From assembly GCA_023265365.1 (NCBI GenBank), contig JAHFTY010000012.1, forward strand, positions 1 through 35,134: 35,134 bases of DNA, written 5' to 3'. Shown in pieces: positions 32,324-35,134 of the stretch (its first letter is position 1; each line of letters opens with the position of its first letter). Position numbers and translations under genes: made by a program. The notes under the pieces were generated by a model. It had not been told where the DNA came from. It did no database searches and saw only the letters and a list, made by a program, of their open reading frames with translations. The stretch comes from Acidobacteriota bacterium. GTDB taxonomy: Bacteria; Acidobacteriota; Terriglobia; 20CM-2-55-15.

Positions 32324-34651
32324 ATGTCGTATCGCAGTACTTTCATCGATTCGCCGCTCAGCGACTCCGTTTTTCTTCTCGGCATTCCGCTGATCGCACT
32401 TGGCGGAGCCATGACGCTGCTTCATTTCAACATCGTCACGCTCGCCGCCTTTGTCGGCTTCACCGCGATCTACACTGGCGCTCATCATCTGCCGGGATTG
32501 CTGCGCGCCTACGGAACAAGGGAAATCCTCGAGGCGAATCGCACACGTCTGATTTTGGCTCCGGTGCTGATCTTCTCGTTGATTCTGTTCCTCGAGTTCA
32601 AAGGCCTTCGCGCCTATATCGTCGTGCTGTGGTTCTTCAACTGGTGGCACACGGCGCGCCAGAACTACGGTCTTCTTCGCATCTACGAACGAAAGGCCAT
32701 GCCGGCGGTTTCCGGATCGGTGAAGCTCGATATGATCTCCATCGTCGTCTGGCATTTCACGGCGAGCGAGCTTCTTTCGGACGATATGCGGTTCGAACTC
32801 GCTCAGCACCTTTTCAATTTGAATATCCATAACGCCGCGCTGGTCTCGTCGGGGTTATGGGTTTTGCGGGGCGTGGGAATCGGGGCATCCACTGTTCTGC
32901 TGGTCCTGTACGTACGGAACTCGGTGGCGCAGTTTCGAGCGAACAAGACGGTGGCGATCAATAAGCAGATCTTCCTGCTGGTGACGTACGGGTTCTATTT
33001 CCTAATGTTTTCGATGGTCATGGAAGACATGGCGACCAGCGTGGAGTCGTTTTACCACAATACCCAATACGTCTTCTTTGCCTGGATCATGCAGCGCCGG
33101 CTTGGTGAAAAGAGCGCGCAGTTCAACGGGCTGGGCGCTCTCTTTTCGATGAAAAACAGAGGTGGGGCAGTGCTTGCCTACGTGGGAGTCGTCGCGGGCT
33201 GGGGAATTCTCGTCGGCGGGTCCATCAAACCGCGCATCGAAGTGCAGCAGGTGGTGCCGATGTTCAACGCCTTCTATGCGACCGCCGCCTTTCTGCACTA
33301 CTACACGGACAGCTTCATCTGGAAGGCGCGCAGCAGGGAGTTGAGTTCCGTCCTGAGCCTGAAAGGCGGCGCCGGAGTCGAGTTGTCCCCACGATCGTTC
33401 GCGTTTTCATTTGCGGAAATCGCGGCGTGGATTCTGATTCCGATCGGGATCGTCACGATGGCGACCAATCCACAAAATCGTTCGCATGAAGGCGTCCGGC
33501 AGAACGCGAACCTTGCGAGGTTTTCCGAGGAGGCCCTGCGCTACCGTGAGCGCTGGCCGCAAGCCGCGATCGCGGCGGTCAACGTGGGAGACTTTCTGGC
33601 TTCCGGTGATGAGCCGTCGAAGTCCATCGAGTGGTACGAGCGAGGCGTGGCGCTTCGCCCCGATTATGCGGATGCCTGGCAGGCCCTGGGTCATGTGTAT
33701 TCGACGGAGCACGATCCGGAAAAAGCCGCGGCCGCGTACGAAGAGGCGGTCGCGCTGGATCCGACCTTCAAAGGAAGTTTCAATAATCTCGGGATCGCCT
33801 ATTCGCTGCTGGGTGACTTCAACAAGGCGCGCGCGGCTTATGAGCACGCGATTTCTCTCGACCCTGCGTACCTGGACGCTTGCTTGAATCTTGCGAGTCT
33901 GTTTGCCGAACGGGGCGACCTGGACACTGCTCGAACCGGGTACCAGCGCGTCCTGTCCCTGGACCCGGCATCGGCCGAAGCCCTGGCAGCGTTGGGGAAG
34001 ATCGCTGCGCAACTGGGCCAGTTTGATGTGGCCGACAAATACTTTTCTGAACTTATTCGGCGATTTCCCGATGAACCTCAAGGGTACCTGCTGCTCGGAA
34101 AGATCGGCCTTTCACGTCAGGACTTCGCATCGGCGGAAAGAAATCTCAGTGCGGCGGTGGCGAGGAACCCAAGGCTGCCGGAGGCTCGCCTGATGCTCGC
34201 GAATTTCTATATGACGCAATCGGAACCGGAACGCGCATTGAAAGAGGTCGAAGCTCTTATCGATATCGATCCGGGACGCGCTGCGGGCTACATCGTCAAA
34301 TCGCAGGTCCTCATGAATTTCCACCGGCTGCGTGAAGCGGCAACCGCGCTGGAAGAAGCAGCCCGCCTTGAACCCGCGAATGCGGAAGCCCATGGAAACC
34401 TCGGCTCGGTGTACGCGAAGCTCAACCGCGGAGAAGATGCGAAGCAGCATCTGCAGAAGGCCGTCGTGCTGGACCCGAACTACTCGGACGCTTATTACGA
34501 GTTGGCTCTGCTGTGGGAAAAGAAAGGGGATCGATCCGTCGCGATGATGTATCTCAATCAGGCTGTCGCGCACGGCAATCACGCCGCGGCCCGTAAGCGC
34601 CTTCAGGAGCTGATGGCGGAAACCACGGGCGGAAAAACAGGAAATGACTAG
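32324..34651 (+). CDS. Polytopic membrane protein with histidine motifs fused to a TPR tail
   Basis: 775 residues from ATG 32324; no clear ribosome-binding site. Residues 15-440 contain about eight to ten hydrophobic segments. Several carry conserved-looking histidines: HH at 54-55 (YTGAHHLPG), His109 (WWHTARQNYG), His144, His245 (FYHNTQYVFFAW) and His325 (LHYYTDSFIWKAR). The spread of His/Asp/Gln motifs at membrane edges recalls membrane di-iron or metal enzymes, but no named family was recognised. From about residue 440 the protein is a run of roughly nine TPRs (SIEWYERGVALRPDYADAWQ, KAAAAYEEAVALDPTFKGSF and so on) ending with KTGND. The TPR part probably binds partners; on which side of the membrane is unclear. 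Confidence 0.85.
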   Translation: MSYRSTFIDSPLSDSVFLLGIPLIALGGAMTLLHFNIVTLAAFVGFTAIYTGAHHLPGLLRAYGTREILEANRTRLILAPVLIFSLILFLEFKGLRAYIVVLWFFNWWHTARQNYGLLRIYERKAMPAVSGSVKLDMISIVVWHFTASELLSDDMRFELAQHLFNLNIHNAALVSSGLWVLRGVGIGASTVLLVLYVRNSVAQFRANKTVAINKQIFLLVTYGFYFLMFSMVMEDMATSVESFYHNTQYVFFAWIMQRRLGEKSAQFNGLGALFSMKNRGGAVLAYVGVVAGWGILVGGSIKPRIEVQQVVPMFNAFYATAAFLHYYTDSFIWKARSRELSSVLSLKGGAGVELSPRSFAFSFAEIAAWILIPIGIVTMATNPQNRSHEGVRQNANLARFSEEALRYRERWPQAAIAAVNVGDFLASGDEPSKSIEWYERGVALRPDYADAWQALGHVYSTEHDPEKAAAAYEEAVALDPTFKGSFNNLGIAYSLLGDFNKARAAYEHAISLDPAYLDACLNLASLFAERGDLDTARTGYQRVLSLDPASAEALAALGKIAAQLGQFDVADKYFSELIRRFPDEPQGYLLLGKIGLSRQDFASAERNLSAAVARNPRLPEARLMLANFYMTQSEPERALKEVEALIDIDPGRAAGYIVKSQVLMNFHRLREAATALEEAARLEPANAEAHGNLGSVYAKLNRGEDAKQHLQKAVVLDPNYSDAYYELALLWEKKGDRSVAMMYLNQAVAHGNHAAARKRLQELMAETTGGKTGND

Positions 34652-34676
34652 TCCGGCCGGGATTTCGGTTGGGCGG

Positions 34677-34706
34677 TTGACCTTGAGACAGCCGGTCCCC
34701 TACAAT
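34677..34706 (+). promoter_or_regulatory. Sigma70-type promoter of the structured RNA
   Basis: TTGACC (34677-34682), an 18-bp spacer and TACAAT (34701-34706) form one of the better promoter matches in the window. Transcription would begin about 34711-34713, exactly where the structured RNA's closing stem begins. Confidence 0.6.
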
Positions 34707-34710
34707 CAGG

Positions 34711-34912
34711 AAACCCTGCGAAGAGTCGTGTTGGTTCGAACTAAAATTTGAACCAATGCTTATTTGAAAGGGAGCCTGATTAACGCGTGGTGTGTGGGCC
34801 TTAAACCTTCAACGGTACTTAGGTCCCCTAAAGCGCGGATAGGGCGCCCACCTGTGTATGCAGGTTCAAATAGGTCAGAGCCACACGCCTGAGTGGGGTT
34901 TTTCCTTTTTGT
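34711..34912 (+). ncRNA. Structured RNA of about 200 nt, class not assigned (riboswitch-like leader or 6S-like RNA)
   Basis: It begins at the predicted start of the preceding promoter and ends in GGGGTTTTTCCTTTTT. Helices seen by eye: 34711-34719 with 34893-34901 (AAACCCTGC/GTGGGGTTT, two wobbles); local hairpin TTGGTTC 34731-34737 with GAACCAA 34750-34756; long-range 34758-34768 with 34865-34875 (core TATTTGAA/TTCAAATA); GTGGGC 34794-34799 with GCCCAC 34846-34851; TTAGG/CCTAA 34819-34831. GGTGTGTGG 34789-34797 can pair with CCACACGCC 34881-34889, crossing the long-range helix, which implies a pseudoknot or an alternative fold. There is no open frame of note. Its end lies 13 bp from the next start codon, favouring a cis-regulatory leader; length and closing stem would also suit a 6S RNA. 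Confidence 0.55.
34881..34912 (+). terminator. U-tract terminator at the end of the structured RNA
   Basis: CCAC (34881-34884) can pair with GTGG (34893-34896), ahead of GGTTTTTCCTTTTT. The stem is short. The alternative closing stem 34711-34719/34893-34901 ends on the same U-tract, so termination may depend on which fold forms. Confidence 0.45.
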
Positions 34913-34925
34913 GAAAAGAGGACCG

Positions 34926-35134
34926 ATGAAACGGCAACTCCGAATCTGCGGCGTGACGGCCGCGATGCTCCTGACCATCCCTTTCGCTGTCGCGCAGAGG
35001 GCTGCGGCTCCCCATCCGATCACGCGCGCGCTCGAGGACGAAGTGAAACGGGCGATGGAGGTGCTCCAGGCGAAGGGCAACCCCGCGCCTTACTTCATCA
35101 ACTATGAAGTCCACGACATCCAAAGGGTCCAGGT
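34926..35134 (+). CDS. Secreted TldD/PmbA-related protein (5' part, cut by window end)
   Basis: Starting at ATG 34926, preceded by AAAAGAGGA, 69 complete codons are present. A signal peptide (ICGVTAAMLLTIPFAVAQ) leads into LEDEVKRAMEVLQAKGNPAP and YFINYEVHDIQRVQ. Acidobacterial TldD-related metallopeptidase-like proteins often begin this way, with a helix then P-Y-F-x-x-Y-x-V-x-D. The catalytic part lies beyond the window, so the family call is tentative. It directly follows the structured RNA, which may control it. Confidence 0.6.
   Translation, partial: MKRQLRICGVTAAMLLTIPFAVAQRAAAPHPITRALEDEVKRAMEVLQAKGNPAPYFINYEVHDIQRVQ

Noticed and set aside
34861-34890. tRNA T-arm-like GGTTCAAAT within the structured RNA
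   Set aside because: No complementary T-stem, no anticodon arm and no CCA end; not a tRNA or a recognisable tmRNA.

Overview
The window is GC-rich, gene-dense chromosomal DNA, most likely from an Acidobacteriota bacterium. The pointers are an Oar-like TonB-dependent receptor with an N-terminal carboxypeptidase-regulatory-like domain, two secreted DUF1028 proteins with TPR tails, a Shewanella-like PPP phosphatase, many signal peptides ending in A-Q, and a TldD-like secreted protein at the right edge. No rRNA, tRNA, CRISPR array, prophage or transposase gene was seen. The lineage is inferred from gene content only.

Layout. 1-536: repeats, including a 149-bp MITE-like insertion inside a dispersed palindromic repeat. 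537-4557: a secreted amidase with a C-terminal CHRD-like domain, then an orphan MASE1-PAS histidine kinase. 4876-7303 (minus): a small secreted protein and an acyl-CoA synthetase, whose start overlaps that of a divergent TPR-methyltransferase (7285-8385). 8461-9630: an HtrA-type protease. 10113-11992: pncA-pncB, a two-gene NAD salvage operon with a GTGA overlap. 12027-12955 (minus): a small membrane protein and a DUF218 protein. 13007-15059: two DUF1028-TPR paralogues facing each other tail to tail. 15187-15645: a putative small peptide and a YtxH protein. 15954-17735 (minus): thrS. 17876-18515 (minus): ogt and an unlisted small membrane protein.

18576-23420 is the translation block infC-rpmI-rplT-pheS-pheT-zapB-like-zapA, with a recognisable promoter, a leader hairpin and a probable AUC start for infC. 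thrS, normally at the head of this cluster, lies upstream on the opposite strand. 23430-25843: a 5'-nucleotidase and a cyclase-family hydrolase, both secreted. 25856-28006 (minus): a secreted PPP-family phosphatase behind a secreted protein that resembles CotH-type atypical kinases. 28099-31851: the Oar-like receptor. 31848-32102 (minus): a small RRM protein. 32324-34651: a histidine-motif membrane protein fused to a TPR tail. 34677-34912: a promoter, a structured roughly 200-nt RNA and a U-tract just before the truncated TldD-like gene.

The most interesting candidates are (1) the structured RNA at about 34711-34912, with two crossing helices; (2) the MITE-like element with a 4-bp target duplication verifiable against unoccupied copies of the same repeat; (3) the possible extracytoplasmic kinase/phosphatase pair at 25856-28006; and (4) the reduced, rearranged translation locus (ThrRS without TGS, PheT without its tRNA-binding OB domain, AUC-start infC).
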